Source: Ophiura sarsii
Taxonomy: Eukaryota; Echinodermata; Ophiuroidea; Amphilepidida; Ophiuridae
NCBI GenBank assembly: GCA_035610835.1
Contig: CM069447.1
Location: 41,316,648-41,380,647, forward strand
Reading direction: 5' to 3'
Length of the DNA: 64,000 bases
A model generated the notes under the pieces. The model saw nothing but the letters and a program-made list of their open reading frames with translations. It was not told the DNA's origin and searched no databases. Shown in pieces: positions 50,586 through 64,000 of this stretch; within the stretch, counting starts at the first letter, position 1; each line of letters begins with the position of its first letter. Both the position numbers and the translations under genes were made by a program.

Positions 50586-53185
50586 AATTTTAAACATTTT
50601 TAAAGGAGTTATAAGGAAGTGTATGAATTCAGTACATATTTTTTGCAATGCTTTAATACAATCATGTTCAAAACTGTTGGGACACTTCTTGCATGCACTG
50701 CGAAAATGGTAGTCCCTCCCCCTAAACTCAATGTTGGTCCGAATAAGAGCATCGTCCATCAAAGGGCTGTAGTATAGATACGCTCCAACATTGATTTTGG
50801 GGGGTGGGGGGGGGGGGGACTTTACATCAACTAGTTTGAAATATCATACTTTCAACATGTTCAACTGAAAGCTTTACTCAATTTGGTAGATATTCCGTGC
50901 GTATGTGTAAAGTGTCCCAACAGGTTTTGAACAAGATTGTATTAAAGAAGTGGAAAAATGGGCTATAAAAAATACGAATATCCTTATATCTCGAGACCGG
51001 TAGCTTCAATTTGAATCAATCATTTTAAGAAATGAAGCACATTATCTCGGTAACATTCTGAGTTGAACTTCATGTCAATTGCGTATACATATTTAATTAA
51101 AAAACATAAATAACCATGGTTTTGATACATTTTCATACTTTACAAGTAACTTATTAAAAGCGGCGGGTGTTACAAGCGATGACATCATCGTCCCTGATCG
51201 CACGTGACTCCACCTGGTATGTTTAGATATGACCCAGACATTTTGGCTACAATGAGAACAACATTGGAATAATTTCTTAGAATTGTTTTAGTTTTCAGAA
51301 ACAAAGACCTTAGTGTCTTATTCATGAACGAGATCGCTATTTTTTCCATTAAACCGAATTATCTTCATTTAAAAGCCATGCTTTATAAAGCGCATGTTAG
51401 CTGTTTGATTTCAATTACTTATACTCAGAACTTTGACTTGAACTTCACTGTATACTCTTGTCCTGGTTATAGTCAGATCACTTTGTTCTTAAACTTGACT
51501 TTAAGATGGTATTTTACAAAGAGATATCACCTAAGGCATGGGCCTATTGTCGATTACTCATTACTGCTATATTACTATCTTCTGAAGATAGCTATCCGAC
51601 GCAACGTACTAAACCGTTGTCCCTGTAGACAAATATTGTACAGCACCGTGTATATTATGTATGAATGAGTAGTAGGGGGAGGGGTGCAAGAAGAAGAAGA
51701 CAAATATGTTATGGTCCTGGTCGACTCAATTCTTTCAAATCTTATTTTTTCAAAACCTTTGAAGTAAAATTTGAAAAAATAAACTAAGCCGCTGTACCGA
51801 GATTCGAACCCATGGAAGTGATAATTCCGCGGTCTCAGTTGAATCCACTACACTAGTAAGGCAATGTGCTGTACTAATAGGGACCCATGGTATAACAATG
51901 TATCTTGTTAAACCGATGTTCTTCCTAAGACGTTCAAGTACTGGAATACACTTATCATTACCGGTCTACCCGATTAAAATTATATACACGTTCATACTGT
52001 TCAAAATAATAATGTATTTTTCGCATTTCAGACGAATAACCACGGTCAACAAAAAATACCCATTCGTAATATAAACAAATAAAAAATCAACTTTAAAATT
52101 AAAGGTGACAAAGATTCCACGGCACGCGGAATGAAAGAAAACAACATAACAAACGAAAACAAAGCAATAACAAACACGACGAACTCTGCGGGAGTCGAAC
52201 CTCCAACCTTTGCGTTCTAAGACAGATCACACGCCACTAAGCTAACAGGGAAGTCAGCTTTTTAAAGAGGATTTTTGGTTATTATACACTAGCGCCGTAA
52301 CGGTCAACCACGGTCCACACATCATTACAATAGAACGCTATGCACGGTCTACCAAAATGAATAGAAAAGGATGATCAGTACTCCCTTTCTTTTAATTTTG
52401 GTAGACCGTGCATAGCGTCCTATTGTAATCATGTGTGGACCGTGGTTGACCGTTACGGCGCTAGTGTATGATAACCAAAAATCCTCTTTAAAAAGCTGAC
52501 TTCTCTGTTAGCTTAGTGGCGTGTGATCTGTTTTAGAATGCAAAGGTTGGAGGTTCGACTCCCGCAAAGTTCGTCGTGCTTGTTATTGCTTTGTTTTCGT
52601 TTGTTATGCTGTTTTCTTTAATTCCACGTGCCGTGGAATCTTTGTCACCTTTAAATTTAAAGTGAATTTTTTGTATTTGTTTATACGAATGGGTATAATA
52701 TATAATATGCGATATGCCCATGTAATTTACTATTACGTTTTCAAGTAGATATTTTGTGTTTGTTGACATCTATCTATATAGATTTGATAACTATCTGATA
52801 CTGTAATAATTGTATTTTACTTACCAGCGTTGTCATGATAAGACTCGTTCAGAACTTGCGCTTTTGGTTATTCTCCGAACCATACAAACACCACACAACC
52901 CCCCCCCCCCCCCCCTCCCATTCCCTGTCTCCACACACACCAACCCGGCCCATCATATACTTCTGATATTGCGATCAAAGATTGTTATATCAAAATCAAT
53001 AGTTTACTTAATGATAATATTTTGTTTTACCTATATCCTATCAAGATGCCTTTGTTAAAAGTACCATTTAGGTGCGTGATTCAGACAATGCCCCTTTAAA
53101 TTGAAGATAGTGCTGACCCAGTATTTTATTAATTAAACTATACTCTCCGTACATTATCGCTGACTTATATTGCCAAATATGAGAT
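50586..53185. repeat. Satellite unit 3
   Basis: Complete. ORF 51324-51668; tRNA-like at 51789-51862 (minus), 52181-52251 (minus), 52502-52572 (plus). Carries the private change caatcatttt at 51018. Confidence 0.92.
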
Positions 53186-55784
53186 AATTTTAAACATTTT
53201 TAAAGGAGTTATAAGGAAGTGTATGAATTCAGTACATATTTTTTGCAATGCTTTAATACAATCATGTTCAAAACTGTTGGGACACTTCTTGCATGCACTG
53301 CGAAAATGGTAGTCCCTCCCCCTAAACTCAATGTTGGTCCGAATAAGAGCATCGTCCATCAAAGGGCTGTAGTATAGATACGCTCCAACATTGATTTTGG
53401 GGGGTGGGGGGGGGGGGGGGACTTTACATCAACTAGTTTGAAATATCATACTTTCAACATGTTCAACTGAAAGCTTTACTCAATTTGGTAGATATTCCGT
53501 GCGTATGTGTAAAGTGTCCCAACAGGTTTTGAACAAGATTGTATTAAAGAAGTGGAAAAATGGGCTATAAAAAATACGAATATCCTTATATCTCGAGACC
53601 GGTAGCTTCAATTTGAATCAATCTTTTTAAGAAATGAAGCACATTATCTCGGTAACATTCTGAGTTGAACTTCATGTCAATTGCGTATACATATTTAATT
53701 AAAAAACATAAATAACCATGGTTTTGATACATTTTCATACTTTACAAGTAACTTATTAAAAGCGGCGGGTGTTACAAGCGATGACATCATCGTCCCTGAT
53801 CGCACGTGACTCCACCTGGTATGTTTAGATATGACCCAGACATTTTGGCTACAATGAGAACAACATTGGAATAATTTCTTAGAATTGTTTTAGTTTTCAG
53901 AAACAAAGACCTTAGTGTCTTATTCATGAACGAGATCGCTATTTTTTCCATTAAACCGAATTATCTTCATTTAAAAGCCATGCTTTATAAAGCGCATGTT
54001 AGCTGTTTGATTTCAATTACTTATACTCAGAACTTTGACTTGAACTTCACTGTATACTCTTGTCCTGGTTATAGTCAGATCACTTTGTTCTTAAACTTGA
54101 CTTTAAGATGGTATTTTACAAAGAGATATCACCTAAGGCATGGGCCTATTGTCGATTACTCATTACTGCTATATTACTATCTTCTGAAGATAGCTATCCG
54201 ACGCAACGTACTAAACCGTTGTCCCTGTAGACAAATATTGTACAGCACCGTGTATATTATGTATGAATGAGTAGTAGGGGGAGGGGTGCAAGAAGAAGAA
54301 GACAAATATGTTATGGTCCTGGTCGACTCAATTCTTTCAAATCTTATTTTTTCAAAACCTTTGAAGTAAAATTTGAAAAAATAAACTAAGCCGCTGTACC
54401 GAGATTCGAACCCATGGAAGTGATAATTCCGCGGTCTCAGTTGAATCCACTACACTAGTAAGGCAATGTGCTGTACTAATAGGGACCCATGGTATAACAA
54501 TGTATCTTGTTAAACCGATGTTCTTCCTAAGACGTTCAAGTACTGGAATACACTTATCATTACCGGTCTACCCGATTAAAATTATATACACGTTCATACT
54601 GTTCAAAATAATAATGTATTTTTCGCATTTCAGACGAATAACCACGGTCAACAAAAAATACCCATTCGTAATATAAACAAATAAAAAATCAACTTTAAAA
54701 TTAAAGGTGACAAAGATTCCACGGCACGCGGAATGAAAGAAAACAACATAACAAACGAAAACAAAGCAATAACAAACACGACGAACTCTGCGGGAGTCGA
54801 ACCTCCAACCTTTGCGTTCTAAGACAGATCACACGCCACTAAGCTAACAGGGAAGTCAGCTTTTTAAAGAGGATTTTTGGTTATTATACACTAGCGCCGT
54901 AACGGTCAACCACGGTCCACACATCATTACAATAGAACGCTATGCACGGTCTACCAAAATGAATAGAAAAGGATGATCAGTACTCCCTTTCTTTTAATTT
55001 TGGTAGACCGTGCATAGCGTCCTATTGTAATCATGTGTGGACCGTGGTTGACCGTTACGGCGCTAGTGTATGATAACCAAAAATCCTCTTTAAAAAGCTG
55101 ACTTCTCTGTTAGCTTAGTGGCGTGTGATCTGTTTTAGAATGCAAAGGTTGGAGGTTCGACTCCCGCAAAGTTCGTCGTGCTTGTTATTGCTTTGTTTTC
55201 GTTTGTTATGCTGTTTTCTTTAATTCCACGTGCCGTGGAATCTTTGTCACCTTTAAATTTAAAGTGAATTTTTTGTATTTGTTTATACGAATGGGTATAA
55301 TATATAATATGCGATATGCCCATGTAATTTACTATTACGTTTTCAAGTAGATATTTTGTGTTTGTTGACATCTATCTATATAGATTTGATAACTATCTGA
55401 TACTGTAATAATTGTATTTTACTTACCAGCGTTGTCATGATAAGACTCGTTCAGAACTTGCGCTTTTGGTTATTCTCCGAACCATACAAACACCACACAA
55501 CCCCCCCCCCCCCCTCCCATTCCCTGTCTCCACACACACCAACCCGGCCCATCATATACTTCTGATATTGCGATCAAAGATTGTTATATCAAAATCAATA
55601 GTTTACTTAATGATAATATTTTGTTTTACCTATATCCTATCAAGATGCCTTTGTTAAAAGTACCATTTAGGTGCGTGATTCAGACAATGCCCCTTTAAAT
55701 TGAAGATAGTGCTGACCCAGTATTTTATTAATTAAACTATACTCTCCGTACATTATCGCTGACTTATATTGCCAAATATGAGAT
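53186..55784. repeat. Satellite unit 4
   Basis: Complete. ORF 53926-54270; tRNA-like at 54391-54464 (minus), 54783-54853 (minus), 55104-55174 (plus). Longest G-run variant (53406-53420). Confidence 0.92.
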
Positions 55785-58380
55785 AATTTTAAACATTTTT
55801 AAAGGAGTTATAAGGAAGTGTATGAATTCAGTACATATTTTTTGCAATGCTTTAATACAATCATGTTCAAAACTGTTGGGACACTTCTTGCATGCACTGC
55901 GAAAATGGTAGTCCCTCCCCCTAAACTCAATGTTGGTCCGAATAAGAGCATCGTCCATCAAAGGGCTGTAGTATAGATACGCTCCAACATTGATTTTGGG
56001 GGGTGGGGGGGGGGGGGACTTTACATCAACTAGTTTGAAATATCATACTTTCAACATGTTCAACTGAAAGCTTTACTCAATTTGGTAGATATTCCGTGCG
56101 TATGTGTAAAGTGTCCCAACAGGTTTTGAACAAGATTGTATTAAAGAAGTGGAAAAATGGGCTATAAAAAATACGAATATCCTTATATCTCGAGACCGGT
56201 AGCTTCAATTTGAATCAATCTTTTTAAGAAATGAAGCACATTATCTCGGTAACATTCTGAGTTGAACTTCATGTCAATTGCGTATACATATTTAATTAAA
56301 AAACATAAATAACCATGGTTTTGATACATTTTCATACTTTACAAGTAACTTATTAAAAGCGGCGGGTGTTACAAGCGATGACATCATCGTCCCTGATCGC
56401 ACGTGACTCCACCTGGTATGTTTAGATATGACCCAGACATTTTGGCTACAATGAGAACAACATTGGAATAATTTCTTAGAATTGTTTTAGTTTTCAGAAA
56501 CAAAGACCTTAGTGTCTTATTCATGAACGAGATCGCTATTTTTTCCATTAAACCGAATTATCTTCATTTAAAAGCCATGCTTTATAAAGCGCATGTTAGC
56601 TGTTTGATTTCAATTACTTATACTCAGAACTTTGACTTGAACTTCACTGTATACTCTTGTCCTGGTTATAGTCAGATCACTTTGTTCTTAAACTTGACTT
56701 TAAGATGGTATTTTACAAAGAGATATCACCTAAGGCATGGGCCTATTGTCGATTACTCATTACTGCTATATTACTATCTTCTGAAGATAGCTATCCGACG
56801 CAACGTACTAAACCGTTGTCCCTGTAGACAAATATTGTACAGCACCGTGTATATTATGTATGAATGAGTAGTAGGGGGAGGGGTGCAAGAAGAAGAAGAC
56901 AAATATGTTATGGTCCTGGTCGACTCAATTCTTTCAAATCTTATTTTTTCAAAACCTTTGAAGTAAAATTTGAAAAAATAAACTAAGCCGCTGTACCGAG
57001 ATTCGAACCCATGGAAGTGATAATTCCGCGGTCTCAGTTGAATCCACTACACTAGTAAGGCAATGTGCTGTACTAATAGGGACCCATGGTATAACAATGT
57101 ATCTTGTTAAACCGATGTTCTTCCTAAGACGTTCAAGTACTGGAATACACTTATCATTACCGGTCTACCCGATTAAAATTATATACACGTTCATACTGTT
57201 CAAAATAATAATGTATTTTTCGCATTTCAGACGAATAACCACGGTCAACAAAAAATACCCATTCGTAATATAAACAAATAAAAAATCAACTTTAAAATTA
57301 AAGGTGACAAAGATTCCACGGCACGCGGAATGAAAGAAAACAACATAACAAACGAAAACAAAGCAATAACAAACACGACGAACTCTGCGGGAGTCGAACC
57401 TCCAACCTTTGCGTTCTAAGACAGATCACACGCCACTAAGCTAACAGGGAAGTCAGCTTTTTAAAGAGGATTTTTGGTTATTATACACTAGCGCCGTAAC
57501 GGTCAACCACGGTCCACACATCATTACAATAGAACGCTATGCACGGTCTACCAAAATGAATAGAAAAGGATGATCAGTACTCCCTTTCTTTTAATTTTGG
57601 TAGACCGTGCATAGCGTCCTATTGTAATCATGTGTGGACCGTGGTTGACCGTTACGGCGCTAGTGTATGATAACCAAAAATCCTCTTTAAAAAGCTGACT
57701 TCTCTGTTAGCTTAGTGGCGTGTGATCTGTTTTAGAATGCAAAGGTTGGAGGTTCGACTCCCGCAAAGTTCGTCGTGCTTGTTATTGCTTTGTTTTCGTT
57801 TGTTATGCTGTTTTCTTTAATTCCACGTGCCGTGGAATCTTTGTCACCTTTAAATTTAAAGTGAATTTTTTGTATTTGTTTATACGAATGGGTATAATAT
57901 ATAATATGCGATATGCCCATGTAATTTACTATTACGTTTTCAAGTAGATATTTTGTGTTTGTTGACATCTATCTATATAGATTTGATAACTATCTGATAC
58001 TGTAATAATTGTATTTTACTTACCAGCGTTGTCATGATAAGACTCGTTCAGAACTTGCGCTTTTGGTTATTCTCCGAACCATACAAACACCACACAACCC
58101 CCCCCCCCCCTCCCATTCCCTGTCTCCACACACACCAACCCGGCCCATCATATACTTCTGATATTGCGATCAAAGATTGTTATATCAAAATCAATAGTTT
58201 ACTTAATGATAATATTTTGTTTTACCTATATCCTATCAAGATGCCTTTGTTAAAAGTACCATTTAGGTGCGTGATTCAGACAATGCCCCTTTAAATTGAA
58301 GATAGTGCTGACCCAGTATTTTATTAATTAAACTATACTCTCCGTACATTATCGCTGACTTATATTGCCAAATATGAGAT
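55785..58380. repeat. Satellite unit 5
   Basis: Complete. ORF 56523-56867; tRNA-like at 56988-57061 (minus), 57380-57450 (minus), 57701-57771 (plus). Confidence 0.92.
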
Positions 58381-60976
58381 AATTTTAAACATTTTTAAAG
58401 GAGTTATAAGGAAGTGTATGAATTCAGTACATATTTTTTGCAATGCTTTAATACAATCATGTTCAAAACTGTTGGGACACTTCTTGCATGCACTGCGAAA
58501 ATGGTAGTCCCTCCCCCTAAACTCAATGTTGGTCCAATAAGAGCATCGTCCATCAAAGGGCTGTAGTATAGATACGCTCCAACATTGATTTTGGGGGGTG
58601 GGGGGGGGGGGGACTTTACATCAACTAGTTTGAAATATCATACTTTCAACATGTTCAACTGAAAGCTTTACTCAATTTGGTAGATATTCCGTGCGTATGT
58701 GTAAAGTGTCCCAACAGGTTTTGAACAAGATTGTATTAAAGAAGTGGAAAAATGGGCTATAAAAAATACGAATATCCTTATATCTCGAGACCGGTAGCTT
58801 CAATTTGAATCAATCTTTTTAAGAAATGAAGCACATTATCTCGGTAACATTCTGAGTTGAACTTCATGTCAATTGCGTATACATATTTAATTAAAAAACA
58901 TAAATAACCATGGTTTTGATACATTTTCATACTTTACAAGTAACTTATTAAAAGCGGCGGGTGTTACAAGCGATGACATCATCGTCCCTGATCGCACGTG
59001 ACTCCACCTGGTATGTTTAGATATGACCCAGACATTTTGGCTACAATGAGAACAACATTGGAATAATTTCTTAGAATTGTTTTAGTTTTCAGAAACAAAG
59101 ACCTTAGTGTCTTATTCATGAACGAGATCGCTATTTTTTCCATTAAACCGAATTATCTTCATTTAAAAGCCATGCTTTATAAAGCGCATGTTAGCTGTTT
59201 GATTTCAATTACTTATACTCAGAACTTTGACTTGAACTTCACTGTATACTCTTGTCCTGGTTATAGTCAGATCACTTTGTTCTTAAACTTGACTTTAAGA
59301 TGGTATTTTACAAAGAGATATCACCTAAGGCATGGGCCTATTGTCGATTACTCATTACTGCTATATTACTATCTTCTGAAGATAGCTATCCGACGCAACG
59401 TACTAAACCGTTGTCCCTGTAGACAAATATTGTACAGCACCGTGTATATTATGTATGAATGAGTAGTAGGGGGAGGGGTGCAAGAAGAAGAAGACAAATA
59501 TGTTATGGTCCTGGTCGACTCAATTCTTTCAAATCTTATTTTTTCAAAACCTTTGAAGTAAAATTTGAAAAAATAAACTAAGCCGCTGTACCGAGATTCG
59601 AACCCATGGAAGTGATAATTCCGCGGTCTCAGTTGAATCCACTACACTAGTAAGGCAATGTGCTGTACTAATAGGGACCCATGGTATAACAATGTATCTT
59701 GTTAAACCGATGTTCTTCCTAAGACGTTCAAGTACTGGAATACACTTATCATTACCGGTCTACCCGATTAAAATTATATACACGTTCATACTGTTCAAAA
59801 TAATAATGTATTTTTCGCATTTCAGACGAATAACCACGGTCAACAAAAAATACCCATTCGTAATATAAACAAATAAAAAATCAACTTTAAAATTAAAGGT
59901 GACAAAGATTCCACGGCACGCGGAATGAAAGAAAACAACATAACAAACGAAAACAAAGCAATAACAAACACGACGAACTCTGCGGGAGTCGAACCTCCAA
60001 CCTTTGCGTTCTAAGACAGATCACACGCCACTAAGCTAACAGGGAAGTCAGCTTTTTAAAGAGGATTTTTGGTTATTATACACTAGCGCCGTAACGGTCA
60101 ACCACGGTCCACACATCATTACAATAGAACGCTATGCACGGTCTACCAAAATGAATAGAAAAGGATGATCAGTACTCCCTTTCTTTTAATTTTGGTAGAC
60201 CGTGCATAGCGTCCTATTGTAATCATGTGTGGACCGTGGTTGACCGTTACGGCGCTAGTGTATGATAACCAAAAATCCTCTTTAAAAAGCTGACTTCTCT
60301 GTTAGCTTAGTGGCGTGTGATCTGTTTTAGAATGCAAAGGTTGGAGGTTCGACTCCCGCAAAGTTCGTCGTGCTTGTTATTGCTTTGTTTTCGTTTGTTA
60401 TGCTGTTTTCTTTAATTCCACGTGCCGTGGAATCTTTGTCACCTTTAAATTTAAAGTGAATTTTTTGTATTTGTTTATACGAATGGGTATAATATATAAT
60501 ATGCGATATGCCCATGTAATTTACTATTACGTTTTCAAGTAGATATTTTGTGTTTGTTGACATCTATCTATATAGATTTGATAACTATCTGATACTGTAA
60601 TAATTGTATTTTACTTACCAGCGTTGTCATGATAAGACTCGTTCAGAACTTGCGCTTTTGGTTATTCTCCGAACCATACAAACACCACACAACCCCCCCC
60701 CCCCCCTCCCATTCCCTGTCTCCACACACACCAACCCGGCCCATCATATACTTCTGATATTGCGATCAAAGATTGTTATATCAAAATCAATAGTTTACTT
60801 AATGATAATATTTTGTTTTACCTATATCCTATCAAGATGCCTTTGTTAAAAGTACCATTTAGGTGCGTGATTCAGACAATGCCCCTTTAAATTGAAGATA
60901 GTGCTGACCCAGTATTTTATTAATTAAACTATACTCTCCGTACATTATCGCTGACTTATATTGCCAAATATGAGAT
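58381..60976. repeat. Satellite unit 6
   Basis: Complete. ORF 59118-59462; tRNA-like at 59583-59656 (minus), 59975-60045 (minus), 60296-60366 (plus). A one-base deletion (ggtccaataag) at about 58535. Confidence 0.92.
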
Positions 60977-63575
60977 AATTTTAAACATTTTTAAAGGAGT
61001 TATAAGGAAGTGTATGAATTCAGTACATATTTTTTGCAATGCTTTAATACAATCATGTTCAAAACTGTTGGGACACTTCTTGCATGCACTGCGAAAATGG
61101 TAGTCCCTCCCCCTAAACTCAATGTTGGTCCGAATAAGAGCATCGTCCATCAAAGGGCTGTAGTATAGATACGCTCCAACATTGATTTTGGGGGGTGGGG
61201 GGGGGGGGGGACTTTACATCAACTAGTTTGAAATATCATACTTTCAACATGTTCAACTGAAAGCTTTACTCAATTTGGTAGATATTCCGTGCGTATGTGT
61301 AAAGTGTCCCAACAGGTTTTGAACAAGATTGTATTAAAGAAGTGGAAAAATGGGCTATAAAAAATACGAATATCCTTATATCTCGAGACCGGTAGCTTCA
61401 ATTTGAATCAATCTTTTTAAGAAATGAAGCACATTATCTCGGTAACATTCTGAGTTGAACTTCATGTCAATTGCGTATACATATTTAATTAAAAAACATA
61501 AATAACCATGGTTTTGATACATTTTCATACTTTACAAGTAACTTATTAAAAGCGGCGGGTGTTACAAGCGATGACATCATCGTCCCTGATCGCACGTGAC
61601 TCCACCTGGTATGTTTAGATATGACCCAGACATTTTGGCTACAATGAGAACAACATTGGAATAATTTCTTAGAATTGTTTTAGTTTTCAGAAACAAAGAC
61701 CTTAGTGTCTTATTCATGAACGAGATCGCTATTTTTTCCATTAAACCGAATTATCTTCATTTAAAAGCCATGCTTTATAAAGCGCATGTTAGCTGTTTGA
61801 TTTCAATTACTTATACTCAGAACTTTGACTTGAACTTCACTGTATACTCTTGTCCTGGTTATAGTCAGATCACTTTGTTCTTAAACTTGACTTTAAGATG
61901 GTATTTTACAAAGAGATATCACCTAAGGCATGGGCCTATTGTCGATTACTCATTACTGCTATATTACTATCTTCTGAAGATAGCTATCCGACGCAACGTA
62001 CTAAACCGTTGTCCCTGTAGACAAATATTGTACAGCACCGTGTATATTATGTATGAATGAGTAGTAGGGGGAGGGGTGCAAGAAGAAGAAGACAAATATG
62101 TTATGGTCCTGGTCGACTCAATTCTTTCAAATCTTATTTTTTCAAAACCTTTGAAGTAAAATTTGAAAAAATAAACTAAGCCGCTGTACCGAGATTCGAA
62201 CCCATGGAAGTGATAATTCCGCGGTCTCAGTTGAATCCACTACACTAGTAAGGCAATGTGCTGTACTAATAGGGACCCATGGTATAACAATGTATCTTGT
62301 TAAACCGATGTTCTTCCTAAGACGTTCAAGTACTGGAATACACTTATCATTACCGGTCTACCCGATTAAAATTATATACACGTTCATACTGTTCAAAATA
62401 ATAATGTATTTTTCGCATTTCAGACGAATAACCACGGTCAACAAAAAATACCCATTCGTAATATAAACAAATAAAAAATCAACTTTAAAATTAAAGGTGA
62501 CAAAGATTCCACGGCACGCGGAATGAAAGAAAACAACATAACAAACGAAAACAAAGCAATAACAAACACGACGAACTCTGCGGGAGTCGAACCTCCAACC
62601 TTTGCGTTCTAAGACAGATCACACGCCACTAAGCTAACAGGGAAGTCAGCTTTTTAAAGAGGATTTTTGGTTATTATACACTAGCGCCGTAACGGTCAAC
62701 CACGGTCCACACATCATTACAATAGAACGCTATGCACGGTCTACCAAAATGAATAGAAAAGGATGATCAGTACTCCCTTTCTTTTAATTTTGGTAGACCG
62801 TGCATAGCGTCCTATTGTAATCATGTGTGGACCGTGGTTGACCGTTACGGCGCTAGTGTATGATAACCAAAAATCCTCTTTAAAAAGCTGACTTCTCTGT
62901 TAGCTTAGTGGCGTGTGATCTGTTTTAGAATGCAAAGGTTGGAGGTTCGACTCCCGCAAAGTTCGTCGTGCTTGTTATTGCTTTGTTTTCGTTTGTTATG
63001 CTGTTTTCTTTAATTCCACGTGCCGTGGAATCTTTGTCACCTTTAAATTTAAAGTGAATTTTTTGTATTTGTTTATACGAATGGGTATAATATATAATAT
63101 GCGATATGCCCATGTAATTTACTATTACGTTTTCAAGTAGATATTTTGTGTTTGTTGACATCTATCTATATAGATTTGATAACTATCTGATACTGTAATA
63201 ATTGTATTTTACTTACCAGCGTTGTCATGATAAGACTCGTTCAGAACTTGCGCTTTTGGTTATTCTCCGAACCATACAAACACCACACAACCCCCCCCCC
63301 CCCCTCCCATTCCCTGTCTCCACACACACCAACCCGGCCCATCATATACTTCTGATATTGCGATCAAAGATTGTTATATCAAAATCAATAGTTTACTTAA
63401 TGATAATATTTTGTTTTACCTATATCCTATCAAGATGCCTTTGTTAAAAGTACCATTTAGGTGCGTGATTCAGACAATGCCCCTTTAAATTGAAGATAGT
63501 GCTGACCCAGTATTTTATTAATTAAACTATACTCTCCGTACATTATCGCTGACTTATATTGCCCAAATATGAGAT
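60977..63575. repeat. Satellite unit 7
   Basis: Complete. ORF 61716-62060; tRNA-like at 62181-62254 (minus), 62573-62643 (minus), 62894-62964 (plus). One extra C near its right end (gcccaaat, 63561). Confidence 0.92.
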
Positions 63576-64000
63576 AATTTTAAACATTTTTAAAGGAGTT
63601 ATAAGGAAGTGTATGAATTCAGTACATATTTTTTGCAATGCTTTAATACAATCATGTTCAAAACTGTTGGGACACTTCTTGCATGCACTGCGAAAATGGT
63701 AGTCCCTCCCCCTAAACTCAATGTTGGTCCGAATAAGAGCATCGTCCATCAAAGGGCTGTAGTATAGATACGCTCCAACATTGATTTTGGGGGGTGGGGG
63801 GGGGGGGGGACTTTACATCAACTAGTTTGAAATATCATACTTTCAACATGTTCAACTGAAAGCTTTACTCAATTTGGTAGATATTCCGTGCGTATGTGTA
63901 AAGTGTCCCAACAGGTTTTGAACAAGATTGTATTAAAGAAGTGGAAAAATGGGCTATAAAAAATACGAATATCCTTATATCTCGAGACCGGTAGCTTCAA
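63576..64000. repeat. Satellite unit 8, cut by the window edge
   Basis: First 425 bp of a further unit; the array continues beyond the window. Confidence 0.92.

Larger units (their letters stand above)
39768..64000. repeat. Tandem array of about 2.6-kb satellite units, running off the window
   Basis: Units start (at aattttaaac) at 39768, 42365, 50586, 53186, 55785, 58381, 60977 and 63576. Unit lengths are 2596-2600 bp, apart from the second, which holds a 5.6-kb retrotransposon. Units differ by only a few substitutions (e.g. caatcattttaag at 51020 for caatctttttaag; one-base indels near 58535 and 63563) and by the length of C and G runs. The start is sharp: sequence left of 39768 is not satellite. 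Such homogeneity means very recent amplification, strong conversion, or assembly duplication. Confidence 0.95.

Overview
The window is eukaryotic, AT-rich, repeat-dense genomic DNA with intron-split genes. It most likely comes from a marine invertebrate deuterostome. An echinoderm is my best guess, from the foldback elements with tandem-repeat arms (like the sea urchin TU family), the PAT-like DIRS retrotransposon and the tRNA-headed SINE. Species cannot be fixed from the sequence alone. Nothing looks prokaryotic: there are no operons and no ribosome-binding sites.

Layout. 1-22.5 kb and 22.5-39.7 kb are two diverged tandem copies of one segment. Each carries one minus-strand gene for an MS4A/CD20-type four-pass membrane protein with a Pro/Gln/Asn-rich cytoplasmic tail: gene A, coding exons 13323 down to 3118; gene B, 36365 down to 26363. 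Exon lengths and phases match between copies (98 codons, 57 bp, 126/123 bp, 114/126 bp, a variable tail exon, and a predicted micro-exon that adds two Tyr and the stop). The tail exon of A has an in-frame 54-bp minisatellite of five units; B lacks the expansion. A partial third copy of the 3' flank lies at 17.8-19.1 kb.

The two copies act as mutual empty-site controls, so many insertions can be dated after the duplication: a TTAA foldback and a mariner-type palindromic MITE in A; a Mutator-like MITE with 9-bp TSD, a CAGTGGCGGA-ended element and a 63-bp-arm perfect hairpin in B. TU-like foldbacks entered the same last intron independently in A (216 bp, 12-bp TSD) and B (about 3.7 kb). Between the genes lie a decayed DIRS-type gag/RT relic interrupted by a SINE, another foldback, three TTAA MITEs, and a hAT element with a second hAT MITE nested in it, both with 8-bp TSDs.

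From 39,768 to the right edge runs a highly homogeneous tandem array of about 2.6-kb units (seven complete, one partial). Each unit has a 300-bp-arm palindrome holding two divergent tRNA-like (box A/box B) sequences, a third tRNA-like sequence, a 296-bp inverted-repeat block with a poly-G tract, and a 114-codon ORF of unknown meaning. Exactly one unit is interrupted, inside the short loop of its palindrome, by an apparently intact 5.6-kb PAT-like (DIRS order) retrotransposon with gag (CCHC knuckle), RT-RNase H-methyltransferase-like ORF, tyrosine recombinase, and perfect split direct repeats A1..B1-A2..B2.

The strongest leads are the intact tyrosine-recombinase retrotransposon placed in the palindrome loop of a tRNA-like satellite, and the repeated independent entry of tandem-arm foldbacks into the same intron of paralogous MS4A-like genes. 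Exon models are splice-site predictions by eye; no alignment or expression data were available.
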